This document shows, one piece after another, positions 16,522 to 27,452 of a stretch of DNA of 50,581 bases. How positions within the stretch are numbered: position 1 is the stretch's first letter; each line of letters begins with the position of its first letter. The notes beneath the pieces were generated by a model. That model was given only the letters and a program-made list of their open reading frames with translations, did no database searches and had not been told where the DNA came from. A program made the position numbers and the translations under genes. Source of the DNA: Pseudomonadota bacterium (GTDB taxonomy: Bacteria; Pseudomonadota; Alphaproteobacteria; Rhizobiales; Beijerinckiaceae); the NCBI GenBank assembly GCA_020161575.1, contig JAIUNR010000012.1:1-50581 (forward strand), in the 5' to 3' direction.

Positions 16522-17442
16522 ATGCCGCCACCAGCTTCCGATTTTCCGGCTTCGCGCCCGATTTTCTCCAATGCCTATCTTCTGCTGGCAATCACCACCC
16601 TGCTCTGGGGCGGCAACGCGATCGCCGCACGCCTCGCTGTCGGTCATATTTCACCGATGGTATTGACCGCCGGGCGCTGGTTCGTGGTCCTCGTGATCAT
16701 CGCCCTGTTCCTGCGCGCGCCCTTGCGCGAGGCGATGCCGGTCCTGCGCCGGCATTGGCTGTTCGCCCTGGTGATGGGGATGCTGGGCTACACCTTTTTC
16801 AACGCGCTCATGTATGTCGCGGGGCATTATACCAGCGCGGTGAACATCACGCTGCTCCAGGGCTCCATTCCGGTCTCGACCATGATCGGCGCCTATCTCG
16901 TCTTCGGCAGCCGCATCACCTGGCTCCAGATCATCGGGATTCTGCTCACGCTTGTCGGTGTCGCGGTGACGGCAAGCGGCGGCGATCCCGCCCGATTGAA
17001 GGCGCTGGCGTTCAATTTCGGCGATCTGTTGATGGTGATCGCCTCGGTGCTCTATGCGGTCTACACGGTCCTGCTCAACAAGCGGCCCCCGATGCGTGCG
17101 CTGGCCTTCTATTGCGGTATGGCGATCGCGGCCGCCTTGGCCTCGATGCCGTTCCTCATCGCCGAGATCCTGATGGACAAATCGGGTCTGCCGACGCTGC
17201 GTGGATGGCTGATCCTCGCCTATGTCGCGATCGGTCCCAGCCTGATCTCGCAGATATTGTTCATGCGCGCGGTGGAGCTGGTCGGGCCGGCGAGGGCGGG
17301 ACTCTTCACCAATCTGACGCCGGTCTTCGGTGCGTTGCTCGCGGTGCTGATCCTGGGCGAGCATTTCGGCTGGCATCACGCCGTCTCGATGGCGCTGGTG
17401 ATCGGCGGCATCGCGATCGCGGAGAAAGGGCGGAGCCGCTAG
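16522..17442 (+). CDS. EamA/DMT-family exporter
   Basis: A 306-residue inner-membrane protein with about ten hydrophobic helices in two EamA repeats. The first begins NAYLLLAITTLLWGGNAIAA and includes NALMYVAGHYTSAVNITLLQ. The second includes FGDLLMVIASVLYAVYTVLL and ends HAVSMALVIGGIAIAEKG. Members export amino acids or other metabolites; the substrate cannot be read from sequence. The ATG at 16522 is chosen over the upstream open frame because the fold starts shortly after it. It converges on serA with only 15 bases between. Confidence 0.9.
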   Translation: MPPPASDFPASRPIFSNAYLLLAITTLLWGGNAIAARLAVGHISPMVLTAGRWFVVLVIIALFLRAPLREAMPVLRRHWLFALVMGMLGYTFFNALMYVAGHYTSAVNITLLQGSIPVSTMIGAYLVFGSRITWLQIIGILLTLVGVAVTASGGDPARLKALAFNFGDLLMVIASVLYAVYTVLLNKRPPMRALAFYCGMAIAAALASMPFLIAEILMDKSGLPTLRGWLILAYVAIGPSLISQILFMRAVELVGPARAGLFTNLTPVFGALLAVLILGEHFGWHHAVSMALVIGGIAIAEKGRSR

Positions 17443-17457
17443 GCTCCACCCCGGTTT

Positions 17458-19050
17458 TTAGAATGTGAGTCGCCGCGCGCGCTTCACATGCTCGATGGCG
17501 TGGATCTCGGCAAGGATGGCATCGGAAATCCGCTCGTCCACCGCCACGAAGCAGATCGCGTCGCCACCCGGCTTGTCGCGACCGAGATTGAACGTGGCGA
17601 TATTGATGCCCTTCTCGCCAAGCAACGAACCGAACCGGCCGATGAAGCCCGGCTTGTCGTTGTTGCGCACATAGAGCATGTGGGGCGAAAATTCCGCATC
17701 CATCTGGATGCCGCGGATCTCGGTGATACGCGGCTTTCCGTCCTGGTACACGGTGCCGGCGACATTGCGCGTCATGTCCTCGGCGATGACTTCAAGATAG
17801 ATCCGGCTCTCGTGGTCGCCTTCCGCGTTGCGCTTCACTTCATCGACCGCGATGCCCTTCTCCTTCGCGGTCATTGGCGCGTTGACCATGTTGACCTCGG
17901 GCAGGAAGGAGCGCAGCGCGCCGGCGATGGCCGCCGCCGTGATCGGGCGGACATTGAGATTACCGACCTCGCCCTCATAAACGATGCGGATCGCCTTGAT
18001 CGGCGCTTCCGTCAACTGGCCGAGGAAGGAACCGAGCTTCTCGCCGAGCGCGACGAAAGGTTTCAATTTCGGCGCTTCTTCGGCCGTGATCGAGGGAAAG
18101 TTCACCGCATTCGAGATCGCGCCGTTGAGCAGGTAATCCGACATCTGCTCGGCGACCTGAAGAGCGACATTTTCCTGCGCCTCGTTGGTGGAGGCTCCGA
18201 GATGCGGGGTGCAGATCACGTTTTCCAGCCCGAAAAGCGGGTTGGTTTCCGCCGGCTCCACCGAGAACACGTCGAAAGCCGCGCCGGCGACATGGCCTGA
18301 TTTGATCGCCTCGGCCAGGGCTTCCTCATCAACAAGCCCGCCGCGCGCGCAATTGACGATGCGCACGCCCTTTTTCGTCTTCGCGATGTTCTCGCGCGAG
18401 AGGATGTTTTTCGTCTGCTCGGTCAGCGGCACATGGAGCGTGATGAAATCCGCGCGCGCGAGCAGGGCGTCGAGTTCTACTTTCTCCACGCCGAGCTGGA
18501 TCGCACGTTCGGGCGAGAGATAGGGGTCATAGGCGACGACCTTCATGCCGATGCCGATGGCCTTGCGCGCCACGATCGAGCCGATATTGCCGGCGCCGAT
18601 CAGGCCGAGGGTCTTTGCCTCCAGCTCCACGCCCATGAAGCGGTTCTTTTCCCATTTGCCGGCCTGGGTCGATTGATCCGCTGCCGGGATCTGTCGCGCC
18701 AGCGCGAAGATGAGCGCGACGGCGTGTTCGGCGGTGGTGATCGAATTGCCGAAGGGCGTGTTCATCACGATGATGCCGCGCGCGGTGGCGGCAGGAATCT
18801 CGACATTGTCGACGCCGATGCCGGCGCGGCCGATCACCTTGAGATTGGGGGCGTTCTCCAGCAGCTTCGCGGTCGCCTTGGTCGCCGAGCGGATGGCGAG
18901 GCCGTCATAATCCTTGATCAGGGCGGCGAGCTTCTCCTTGTCCTTGCCCAACGCGGGATCGAAGGTCACATCGATGCCGCGATCCTTGAAGATCTGCACG
19001 GAGGCGGGAGAAAGGGCGTCGGAAATCAGGACGCGGGGTTTTTTGGTCAT
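17458..19050 (-). CDS. serA: D-3-phosphoglycerate dehydrogenase
   Basis: A 530-residue enzyme oxidising 3-phosphoglycerate to 3-phosphohydroxypyruvate with NAD, the entry to serine synthesis. NAD-binding GLIGAGNIGSIVARKA and the catalytic region INCARGGLVDE-like IVNCARGGLVDEEALAEA and TPHLGASTNEAQ are clear. The long form has an intervening domain (about 320-450) and a C-terminal ACT domain (MLYVRNNDKPGFIGRFGSLL) for allosteric control by serine. GAGG lies 9 bases before the ATG at 19050. It is downstream of serC on the same strand, with a palindrome between them. Confidence 0.97.
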   Translation of the reverse strand: MTKKPRVLISDALSPASVQIFKDRGIDVTFDPALGKDKEKLAALIKDYDGLAIRSATKATAKLLENAPNLKVIGRAGIGVDNVEIPAATARGIIVMNTPFGNSITTAEHAVALIFALARQIPAADQSTQAGKWEKNRFMGVELEAKTLGLIGAGNIGSIVARKAIGIGMKVVAYDPYLSPERAIQLGVEKVELDALLARADFITLHVPLTEQTKNILSRENIAKTKKGVRIVNCARGGLVDEEALAEAIKSGHVAGAAFDVFSVEPAETNPLFGLENVICTPHLGASTNEAQENVALQVAEQMSDYLLNGAISNAVNFPSITAEEAPKLKPFVALGEKLGSFLGQLTEAPIKAIRIVYEGEVGNLNVRPITAAAIAGALRSFLPEVNMVNAPMTAKEKGIAVDEVKRNAEGDHESRIYLEVIAEDMTRNVAGTVYQDGKPRITEIRGIQMDAEFSPHMLYVRNNDKPGFIGRFGSLLGEKGINIATFNLGRDKPGGDAICFVAVDERISDAILAEIHAIEHVKRARRLTF

Positions 19051-19134
19051 GGGATATGTCCTCATGCATCATGTCTGGTCCGGCGACCCTCGATCTGGGA
19101 AAACCGGAGCAGGACAGAAATGGGAAAATCGTGG

Positions 19135-19157
19135 ATGCCCGCCTCACAGGCGGGCAT
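19135..19157. repeat. REP-like intergenic palindrome between serC and serA
   Basis: ATGCCCGCC (19135-19143), loop TCACA, GGCGGGCAT (19149-19157), with CGTG/GACG flanks that extend the symmetry loosely. It lies 12 bases past the serC stop. There is no T-run, so it is not an ordinary terminator; an mRNA-stabilising REP-type element is more likely. I saw no second copy in the window. Confidence 0.6.
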
Positions 19158-19169
19158 GACGGAAGCGGT

Positions 19170-20345
19170 TTAGCCGAGCTTCGCCAGTTCGGTGGCGAAG
19201 GCGTATTCAATCCATGGGATCAGCGCCTTGACATCGCGGCGCTGGATGGTCGCGCCGCACCAGATCCTGAGGCCCGGAGGGGCATCGCGGTAATGACCGA
19301 GATCGAGCCCCGCGCCTTCCTTCTCCAGAACGGTGACGACGGCCTTGGCGAAGGCGGCCTGCTTGTCCGCCGGAAGGGCGACGACCTTCGGGTGCACGAA
19401 TTTGAGGCAGACCGAGGTGTTGGAGCGCGTCTTCGGCTTGACGGCGAGGAAGTCGATCCAGTCCGTCTTGCGCACCCAGGAAGCGAGCGTGCGCGTGTTG
19501 ACATCCGCGCGCTTGACGAGCGCATCGAGCCCGCCGAGCTTCTTCGCCCAGGCGAGGGCGTCAATGTAATCCTCGACGCAGAGCATCGAAGGCGTGTTGA
19601 TCGTCTCGCCCTCGAAAATCCCCTCGATCAGCTTGCCGCCCTTGGTGAGGCGGAAGATCTTCGGCAGCGGCCATGCGGGCTTGTAGCTCTCGAGCCGCTC
19701 CACCGCGCGCGGGGAGAGGATCAGCATGCCATGGGCGGCCTCGCCGCCAAGCACCTTCTGCCAGGAGAAGGTGACGACATCGAGCTTGTCCCATTCAAGG
19801 CGCTGGGCGAAGGCGGCGGATGTTGCATCGCAGATGGTGATGCCTTCGCGGTCCGCCGCGATCCAGTCGGCATCCGGCACGCGCACGCCGGAGGTCGTGC
19901 CGTTCCAGGTGAAAACGATATCGCGCTTCTTGGTGTCGACCTTCTTCAGGTTCGGCAGATGGCCGTAAGGCGCGGTGACGACCTCACAATCCGGGAGCTT
20001 GAGCTGCTTCTGGACATCGGTGATCCAGCCTTCGCCGAAGCTTTCCCAGGCGATCATGGTGAGCGGGCGCGCGCCGAGCATCGACCACATCGCCATCTCG
20101 ACGGCGCCGGTATCGGAAGCGGGGACGATGCCGATACGGTAATCGGCGGGGACCTGAAGGATCTCGCGTGTCAGATCGAGGGCTTGCTTGAGCTTCGCCT
20201 TGCCGACCTTGGCGCGGTGCGAGCGGCCAAGCGGGGCATCTTTCAGGGCTTTGAGGGACCAGCCGGGGCGCTTGGCGCAGGGGCCGGAAGAAAAATTAGG
20301 CGTACGCGGGCGGATTCCGGGCGCGTTTCCGGGAAGTTTCGTCAT
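19170..20345 (-). CDS. serC: Phosphoserine aminotransferase
   Basis: A 391-residue PLP enzyme converting phosphohydroxypyruvate and glutamate to phosphoserine. The Schiff-base lysine lies in [20 protein letters not shown]. The start [13 protein letters not shown] and the [13 protein letters not shown] segment mark the alphaproteobacterial SerC type, which is longer than the E. coli form. It is first in a serC-serA operon with its own promoter and a leader hairpin (20370-20398). GGAG lies 8 bases before the ATG. Confidence 0.97.
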   Translation of the reverse strand: MTKLPGNAPGIRPRTPNFSSGPCAKRPGWSLKALKDAPLGRSHRAKVGKAKLKQALDLTREILQVPADYRIGIVPASDTGAVEMAMWSMLGARPLTMIAWESFGEGWITDVQKQLKLPDCEVVTAPYGHLPNLKKVDTKKRDIVFTWNGTTSGVRVPDADWIAADREGITICDATSAAFAQRLEWDKLDVVTFSWQKVLGGEAAHGMLILSPRAVERLESYKPAWPLPKIFRLTKGGKLIEGIFEGETINTPSMLCVEDYIDALAWAKKLGGLDALVKRADVNTRTLASWVRKTDWIDFLAVKPKTRSNTSVCLKFVHPKVVALPADKQAAFAKAVVTVLEKEGAGLDLGHYRDAPPGLRIWCGATIQRRDVKALIPWIEYAFATELAKLG

Positions 20346-20369
20346 CGCAATGTCTCCATCCTTGCAGAT

Positions 20370-20398
20370 GGGTGTCTCCCGTTGGGGGGAGATGACCC
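20370..20398 (-). promoter_or_regulatory. serC leader hairpin, candidate serC RNA motif
   Basis: In the serC 5' leader, GGGTcaTCTCCC pairs with GGGAGAcACCC around a 6-nt loop (minus strand). The stem is interrupted only by an asymmetric bulge and lies 24 bases before the serC ATG. A conserved structured RNA named the serC motif is known upstream of serC-serA operons in Alphaproteobacteria (comparative genomics, Rfam). Position, gene and lineage match, but I could not compare it with the covariance model. Its ligand or mechanism is not established. Confidence 0.6.
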
Positions 20399-20405
20399 GC
20401 TGACG

Positions 20406-20434
20406 AGGCTATGTGTTTTGCTGCGCTGCGTCAA
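20406..20434 (-). promoter_or_regulatory. Probable serC-serA promoter
   Basis: On the minus strand TTGACG (20434-20429), a 17-base spacer and TAGCCT (20411-20406). The predicted start near 20400 would place the hairpin at 20370-20398 at the very 5' end of the message, which fits a leader element. The -10 matches consensus only partly. Confidence 0.55.
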
Positions 20435-20866
20435 GACGGGATATGCGGTGGTGTGAAGTGAAGGATCAAATGGCAGCACGGGCCAAGCCGGGATCAGCCG
20501 GGAATAGCCGGTCTTTTGCGATTAATCGCTTATAATTTCTGAGGCTTAACGCAGATGATAGGGCGCCTTCCCACTAATGCGTCCCGAAGCATGATTGGCA
20601 TGAAAGCGCACCTTTTTCGCGGTCCTCCGGTGTGCGGCTTTTGGGGCGATACCAGAAACAACGCTGGAAATTCAAGGTTTAGGGCTTGGGGCGCAAATGT
20701 TCCGATCTCGCCCAATATCGATGTTTTTCACTGACATTGCGGGTCTCCGTCAATTTTTTCATAAGCCATTGAAAATATACATATAATGGTAGAAATTCTT
20801 AGCCGCCATTTGGCGCGGGACTTTGACGCTGCGTTGACCAGGAAACCCCATGAACAGGTCTGGGCA
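20435..20866. other. Gene-poor, lower-GC intergenic stretch
   Basis: No frame here has convincing coding character; the short minus-strand frames within it look like chance. Base composition is visibly AT-richer than the surroundings (for example around 20741-20800). I see no tRNA, terminator with a T-run or insertion-sequence end. It may be a decayed insertion or the long upstream region of serC. Confidence 0.5.
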
Positions 20867-21301
20867 TCATTTTTCTTTTGACTGCATGTTGGCGAGCATG
20901 GCCGCTTCCGCAGTAATCCGACCGCCCGGTTGTAAGCTCTTGCGGTATGCCGCATACCGCTCCTTCTTTTCGCTCTCCTCTTCTTCCTGCCGCTTGGCTT
21001 CGGCTTCCTTCATCGGAGCCTCGAGTGCAAATCTGACGGCGGCCGCATCGCTCGCGATCTCCTTCAGCGCCTTCAGTTGTTCGGCGCTCAGATCCGGTCT
21101 GCGTTGAGCAGCATTGATGAGCGCAACAAAGCCAAGCGAGAGGATCAACGCCAGAACAGAGAACCCGAAGCTGGTCCGAATAACTAGTTGTTGGAACACC
21201 GTGGTTCCCGAACTCCCCTCAAGGAACAAGACATCCAAGCCAGCGAAAACAGCGCCGAAGAAGGAGATAGTGGCAAACAATCCCAAAACAAAACGAACCA
21301 T
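20867..21301 (-). CDS. Two-span membrane protein with charged coiled-coil tail, unknown
   Basis: A 144-residue protein. Two hydrophobic helices (residues about 4-27 and 43-64) are followed by a highly charged helical tail (75-125: KALKEIASDAAAVRFALEAP, then KRQEEEESEKKER). GGAGG lies 8 bases before the ATG at 21301, which supports this start over the TTG at 21319. It stands alone in a lower-GC patch between serC and the YgiQ gene. I do not recognise a family. The overall layout recalls small phage or stress-related membrane proteins, but no function is claimed. Confidence 0.65.
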   Translation of the reverse strand: MVRFVLGLFATISFFGAVFAGLDVLFLEGSSGTTVFQQLVIRTSFGFSVLALILSLGFVALINAAQRRPDLSAEQLKALKEIASDAAAVRFALEAPMKEAEAKRQEEEESEKKERYAAYRKSLQPGGRITAEAAMLANMQSKEK

Positions 21302-21545
21302 GAGCTTATCCTCCAGCAAGGACTAATAAATAAAAAATCAAATCATCCTTGATGCCAAGGAAATAGGACGAGCCGCCGGCAGTCACTGCAAATAGGCTGT
21401 TGACTATTTCTCCGGAGCATAGAGTTCGCGATTATCCGACACAAGCATCGGCGCTCCGTCTATCGCCGGCTGAAAGCACCTTTCTCGGAAGCCATCCTCG
21501 GTCCGGGATCCGAAGACCTTGCTCTTGATGCGGGGGCGTTTCCCG

Positions 21546-23705
<2,160 letters not shown>

Positions 23706-23806
23706 GAGTTCAGGAACGGCAAAGCGCCGGATGCGCCATCGCCTAGCATGTTCCGCGACAAATGTGCGCATTTCATTACACGAAAGCGCGTAATCACGGC
23801 TCGCGG

Positions 23807-24712
23807 CTACCGCGCGAGCGGCATTTCGCGATGGATTTCCGCCACCATCCAGTCGCGGAAGGCGATGATATCCGGGTTATAGGCTTTCGCGCGCGGATAG
23901 ACGATGTAATAGGCGCCGTCCGATCTGAGCTTCTCCGGTAGGGGCGTGACCAGCGCGCCCTTCTCGATTTCCGCGCGCGCAAGGAAGGCTGGCAGCAGCG
24001 CGATTCCCAGCCCCGCCGCGGCGGCCTCGATCATCAGGGAATAATGCTCGAAGCGAGGGCCGGCGAAGCCGTTGATGCCGCTGGCGCCGGCCCGGGCGAG
24101 CCATTGGTTCCAGGCATCCGGTCGTGTCGTGTGCTGGAGCAGGACATGGGCGGTGAGATCCGAAGCGCTGGCGAGCGGCTTGGCTGCCAGCAGTTCCGGC
24201 GCGGCAAGCACGCTCAGCTCTTCATCCATGAGATAGGTGACATGTGCGTTCGGCCAATTGGCGTCGCCGTAATGGATCACGAGATCGACCGTGTCCTCCT
24301 CAAAGCGGAAGGGCCGGATCTTGGTGACGATATTGATCTCGGTGGCGGGGCGCAGGCGGATGAAATCGCCCAGCCTCGGCATCAGCCAGCGCGTGCCGAA
24401 GGTCGGCAACACGCCCAGCGTCAACGTTCCGGCGGCCTGCCCGTTCGTCATCAGCCGCATCGCCGAGAGGCGGGTGCGATGCAGGATATCCGCGACATCG
24501 CGCGCATATTCCGCGCCGAGCTTGGTCAGGTGCAGCCGTTTCTTCTCGCGCGTGAAGAGACGGCATTTGAGCAGGGCCTCAAGCCCGGAGATCTGGCGCG
24601 ACACGGCACTCTGGGTGACGTTCAGCTCTTCCGAGGCCCTGCTCACGGAACCATGCCGGGCGACGGCATCGAAGCAGGAAAGCGCGGTCATCGATGGCAG
24701 ATAATGGCTCAT
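23807..24712 (-). CDS. LysR-family regulator (GcvA type)
   Basis: A 301-residue regulator. The N-terminal winged HTH reads [20 protein letters not shown] and [18 protein letters not shown]; the rest is a periplasmic-binding-like effector domain. The [18 protein letters not shown] opening is typical of the GcvA subgroup. It is divergent from the peptide-type ABC operon, which is its likely target, with about 200 bases of shared control region (24713-24909). I could not pick out a single convincing T-N11-A box there. Confidence 0.9.
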   Translation of the reverse strand: MSHYLPSMTALSCFDAVARHGSVSRASEELNVTQSAVSRQISGLEALLKCRLFTREKKRLHLTKLGAEYARDVADILHRTRLSAMRLMTNGQAAGTLTLGVLPTFGTRWLMPRLGDFIRLRPATEINIVTKIRPFRFEEDTVDLVIHYGDANWPNAHVTYLMDEELSVLAAPELLAAKPLASASDLTAHVLLQHTTRPDAWNQWLARAGASGINGFAGPRFEHYSLMIEAAAAGLGIALLPAFLARAEIEKGALVTPLPEKLRSDGAYYIVYPRAKAYNPDIIAFRDWMVAEIHREMPLAR

Positions 24713-24909
24713 GCTTCTCGTGATCTTGTTGCGTTTTTCGAATGATTTTGCTGACGGATAATCACTTTACGCCTCTGAGGATGGCGCAATAATCTACCTC
24801 CGGCAATACAGGAATCGTGTCGTTTTGTCGCGCAATCGCGATGTTTCAGTACTTTTCTGCGTATCTGAAGCGCGAAGGAAGGCGCTTGCCACCCAAGGGA
24901 GGTCAGAAG

Positions 24910-26550
24910 ATGAAGAGTCAATTTCTTGCATTCAAGGCAACAATCTCGGCAAATCTCATCGTCGGCGCGCTTACCGCTGCGTCGGGCGTCGCCCTCGCGC
25001 AACCGAAGCCGGTGCCGGAGATCGATTTCGTCACCTGGCCGGCGGCGAAATATCAGCATTACTACGAATCCTCGAATTATATCGCCGAGCAATGGCGCAA
25101 GCTTGGGCTGAAAGTGAAGTTGAATACGGCCAATTTCCCGAATCCGATGCTGGCCATGTGGTTCAAGGATCATCAGTTCGATGCAATCCTCTCGGTCTTG
25201 TCGGGATCGCCGTCGCGGCTTGAGCCTGATTTCTTCACCAATGCCCAGTTCAACTCGAAGAGCAACGGTCCCGGCGACTGGAATGTCGGCAGTTTTTCCA
25301 ATGCGCAGGTTGATAGCCTCGGCAATCAGCAGGTCCGTGTCTATGAGGACGAGGTCCGCCGTGCGTTGATCCACAAGATGCAGGAAATCCTGCATGACGA
25401 GCAGCCCGAAGGGCTGATTTCCTCGGTGGTCAACACCACGGCCATGAATACCGACACGGCCGCGATCGAGGGATTCGAGACTTCCGCCGATGGCATCCGC
25501 TCGATCTGGAATCTCGTGAAGCTCGAATCGAAGCGGGCGCAGAAGCTGGTCCGTCTCGGCTGGACCATCGATCAGGCGAGCTGGAACCCGATCACCGCCC
25601 GCACGCTGGAGGATCTTGAACGCCTCGGCCTCGTCTATGACAGGTTGATGGTTGTCGGCACGGACGGCAAGATGCGCAACTGGGCCGCCGAGAGCGTGAA
25701 GATCGTCGATCCGGTGACGATCGATGTGACGCTGAAGGACGGCCTCACCTTCTCGGATGGCAAGCCGGTGACGGCCGAGGATGTCCGTTTTTCGTTCGAG
25801 TTCCTCCAGAAGAACGAGGCGGTGTTCTACAAGAAGTTCCTTGAGAAGATCGCCGCCATCGAGACGACGGGCCCGCGCGCGATCCGCTTCAGGCTCACCG
25901 AGCCGCATGCGCCCTTCCTGCTCAACGCGCTTGGACAGGTCTTCATCCTGCCCAAGCATGTCTGGGCGGATATCGTGACACGCGAGAACCTCAAGCAGCC
26001 GCAGGATTATCGCAACGTGCCGCCAATGGGCAGCGGGGCCTATCGTCTGCGCCACTGGAAGGAAGGGCAGGAGACCTATTTCGAGCGCAACGAGAAGCAT
26101 TTCACGAAGCCCAGATCCGATCTCGCGATGATCGTGTTCGGCTCGGCCGAGGTACTCGCCGCCTCGCTCAAGAAGGGCGATCTTGATGTCTCGCTTCAGC
26201 CGCTGGTGCCCACTGTTGTCGATGAGTTCAAGAAGGAGAAGAACCTCCGGCTCTTCCGCACGCAGTCCAATGGCTACATGTCGGTGCGCTACAACGTCGC
26301 CAGGGCGCCGTTCAACAACAAGGCGTTCCGGCAGGCGCTTTCGCAGGCCATTCCCTATGAGGCGATCATCGCCGAAGTGCTCAATGGCGATGGCGGGCGC
26401 ACGGCGGCGGCGATCACGCCGGTGAATGCCTATTGGTACAACGACAAGGTCAAGCCGGTTGAATTCTCCATCGAGAAGGCGCGCGCCACCCTCAAGGCCG
26501 CGGGCTTTTCGTGGGCGGCGGATGGCAGCCTGTTGATGCCGGCGCAATGA
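24910..26550 (+). CDS. Peptide-type (SBP_bac_5) ABC binding protein, apparently circularly permuted
   Basis: A 546-residue periplasmic protein with a signal peptide cleaved after A30. Residues about 36-205 (YIAEQWRKLGLKVKLNTANF, QFDAILSVLSG, RRALIHKMQEILHDEQPEG) match the segment that normally lies near the C-terminus of SBP_bac_5 proteins. Residues from K212 (LVRLGWTIDQASWNP, YDRLMVVGTDGK, TFSDGKPVTAEDVRFSFEF at 281-299, MGSGAY at 373-378) match the normal N-terminal part. The protein stops at LKAAGFSWAADGSLL, where the usual C-lobe would continue. The total length equals one copy, so this is reordering, not duplication. The start follows GGAGGTC. It is first gene of the importer operon. Confidence 0.88.
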   Translation: MKSQFLAFKATISANLIVGALTAASGVALAQPKPVPEIDFVTWPAAKYQHYYESSNYIAEQWRKLGLKVKLNTANFPNPMLAMWFKDHQFDAILSVLSGSPSRLEPDFFTNAQFNSKSNGPGDWNVGSFSNAQVDSLGNQQVRVYEDEVRRALIHKMQEILHDEQPEGLISSVVNTTAMNTDTAAIEGFETSADGIRSIWNLVKLESKRAQKLVRLGWTIDQASWNPITARTLEDLERLGLVYDRLMVVGTDGKMRNWAAESVKIVDPVTIDVTLKDGLTFSDGKPVTAEDVRFSFEFLQKNEAVFYKKFLEKIAAIETTGPRAIRFRLTEPHAPFLLNALGQVFILPKHVWADIVTRENLKQPQDYRNVPPMGSGAYRLRHWKEGQETYFERNEKHFTKPRSDLAMIVFGSAEVLAASLKKGDLDVSLQPLVPTVVDEFKKEKNLRLFRTQSNGYMSVRYNVARAPFNNKAFRQALSQAIPYEAIIAEVLNGDGGRTAAAITPVNAYWYNDKVKPVEFSIEKARATLKAAGFSWAADGSLLMPAQ

Positions 26551-26645
26551 ACCCCTGATCCCTCTTGCGAAGGCGGGCCCGGCCGATGCGCTGCCGCCTT
26601 CGCTTGCCCGGCCTTTCTTCCTGAATACGGTGCCCTGTTTCCGAC

Positions 26646-27452
26646 ATGCTCGAAGCGATTTCCCTCACGAAAACCTATCCGCCACGCATGGGCCTCTCCA
26701 TGCCATGGCGGCGGCCGGCACCGGTTGTCGCAGTGCGCGCGGCGAGCCTATGCGTCGCGCCCGGCGAGGTGCTCGGCATTATCGGCCAGAGCGGCAGCGG
26801 AAAATCCACCCTGGGGCGGATGCTTGTCGGGCTCGAAAAACCGAGTTCCGGCCGCATCATGATCGGCGGGGAAGATGTCGCCGATTTGCTCAGGCGCGAC
26901 CGCATGGCCTTCTACCGGCGGATACAGATGGTTTTCCAGGACCCCTATGGGTCCATCAACCCACAGCATGGCGTCTTCGAGACGGTGACGCGCCCGCTCC
27001 TCTATCAGCGCGAACGCGACACCAAGGTGCTTCAGGCGCGGGCGAAGGATGCGCTTGAGCGTGTGGGATTGCGCCCCGCCGCCCGCTATCTCGAAACCCA
27101 TCCTCACCGGCTGTCGGGCGGTCAGCGGCAGCGCCTGTGCATCGCCCGCGCGATGATCCTCGAACCGCGTTATCTCGTCGCCGACGAGCCGATCTCGATG
27201 CTCGATGTCTCGATCAAGTGGGACATCATCCGTCTGCTCAAACGGCTCGTGACCGAGGAAGGGCTGGCGCTGATCTATATCACCCATGATCTCGCGACGG
27301 TGCGCAGCCTCTGCCACCGCGTGATGATCATGCGCGCGGGCGAGATTGTCGAAGAGGGGCCGGTCGATGCCGTGCTCGATGCGCCGCGCCACGAATATAC
27401 CCGTGCCTTGATCGCGGCCTGCCCCTCCGGCGTGCCGGAGGTGGCGGCATGA
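26646..27452 (+). CDS. Peptide-type ABC transporter ATPase (OppF/DppF-like)
   Basis: A 268-residue ATPase. Walker A is GQSGSGKST, signature LSGGQRQRLCIARAMILEPR, Walker B YLVADEP, and H-loop YITHDL. The RIQMVFQDPYGSINPQHGV segment is typical of the OppF/DppF branch. It lacks the C-terminal oligopeptide extension with Cys residues that the partner ATPase (29296-30345) has. It overlaps the first permease by ATGA. Cytoplasmic, drives import of the ligand caught by the preceding binding protein. Confidence 0.93.
   Translation: MLEAISLTKTYPPRMGLSMPWRRPAPVVAVRAASLCVAPGEVLGIIGQSGSGKSTLGRMLVGLEKPSSGRIMIGGEDVADLLRRDRMAFYRRIQMVFQDPYGSINPQHGVFETVTRPLLYQRERDTKVLQARAKDALERVGLRPAARYLETHPHRLSGGQRQRLCIARAMILEPRYLVADEPISMLDVSIKWDIIRLLKRLVTEEGLALIYITHDLATVRSLCHRVMIMRAGEIVEEGPVDAVLDAPRHEYTRALIAACPSGVPEVAA

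Noticed and set aside
16651-17379. Minus-strand frame opposite the EamA exporter
   Set aside because: Gln/Arg/His-rich without motifs; the plus strand encodes clear membrane helices.
19135-19157. Rho-independent terminator after serC
   Set aside because: No U-run follows on the minus strand, and serA lies downstream in the same operon.
24709-26547. 612-codon minus-strand frame opposite the binding-protein gene
   Set aside because: No domain, and Arg/His/Asp-rich composition typical of antisense frames; the plus strand has signal peptide and family motifs.
24910-26550. Two fused or frameshifted genes instead of one permuted protein
   Set aside because: One uninterrupted frame with a single signal peptide, and the two parts add up to exactly one SBP_bac_5 unit.
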